The notes beneath the pieces are model-generated. The model searched no databases. It was not told where the DNA came from and saw only the letters and a list, made by a program, of their open reading frames with translations. From assembly GCF_000313135.1 (NCBI RefSeq), contig NW_004457712.1, positions 488,557 to 552,556 of the forward strand: 64,000 bases of DNA, read 5' to 3'. This document shows, in pieces, positions 63,943 through 64,000 of this stretch. Within the stretch, counting starts at the first letter, position 1. The number at the start of each line of letters is the position of its first letter. The translations under genes and the position numbers were made by a program. This DNA comes from Acanthamoeba castellanii str. Neff. Taxonomy: Eukaryota; Discosea; Longamoebia; Acanthamoebidae.

Positions 63943-64000
63943 GTACTTGATCCCCCCCAACTCTCGCTGACACAAGCGCTCTCCTGTAACTAACTCATTT

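Overview
The window is a compact, intron-dense, GC-rich nuclear segment of a protist. The reasons are short spliceosomal introns in almost every gene, gene spacers of tens to a few hundred bases, and a eukaryotic repertoire (Rab11, RagA, SKP1, GCN2, FCP1, NBS1, RhoGEFs). The style and content fit a free-living amoebozoan of the Acanthamoeba type; that assignment is inference. I see no rRNA, tRNA, CRISPR array or recognisable transposase. One run of Ns (35136-35197) lies inside an intron.

Layout. 1-2111 (-): Ser-rich/coiled-coil protein, cut by the window edge. 2227-2982 (+): cupin_5 protein. 3345-4345 (+): Rab11-type GTPase. 4956-5553 (+): MORN-repeat protein. 5795-7605 (+): monofunctional aspartate carbamoyltransferase with a presequence-like N-terminus. 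8270-8902 (+): YccF-type membrane protein. 9467-20828 (+): a giant gene of about 3190 codons with two DH/PH RhoGEF cassettes joined by coiled coil. 25237-20980 (-): a convergent third RhoGEF. 25687-25392 (-): small single-TM protein. 25990-28831 (+): NBS1 (FHA/BRCT). 33022-28878 (-): FCP1 CTD phosphatase. 33389-36858 (+): KRI1. 44826-36974 (-): GCN2-type eIF2alpha kinase with an intact-looking extra kinase domain. 45135-48697 (+): OSCA/TMEM63 channel. 48875-50895 (+): glutathionyl-hydroquinone reductase. 55022-51374 (-): Rap/Ran-GAP. 55224-56677 (+): RagA. 56961-58270 (+): Hsp20-like-fold protein. 58497-59067 (+): DUF1499-like protein. 59137-59747 (+): SKP1. 60120-end (+): N-terminal part of a USP9X/USP24/USP34-type deubiquitinase.

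Functionally the genes cover small-GTPase control (Rab11, RagA, RapGAP, three DH/PH cassettes), nutrient and stress signalling (GCN2, RagA, OSCA), ribosome and mRNA production (KRI1, FCP1), DNA-break repair (NBS1), pyrimidine synthesis (ATCase) and ubiquitin chemistry (SKP1, USP). I see no operon-like functional cluster apart from the neighbouring RhoGEF genes and the divergent RapGAP/RagA pair.

The less ordinary signals are in the non-coding DNA. (i) Short perfect dyads or hairpins sit just after the stop codon of most genes. (ii) A 13-mer, CGCACCACCGCAC or its complement, recurs only in introns; in two genes oppositely oriented copies flank an exon. (iii) Runs of 8-10 C lie close behind 5' splice sites. 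(iv) More than half of the introns whose ends I could place begin GTAC. (v) A 103-bp foldback element sits in one intron. The frameshift in the giant RhoGEF is probably a one-base error in a G run. Exon ends were placed by eye from GT/GC-AG signals and reading-frame continuity.
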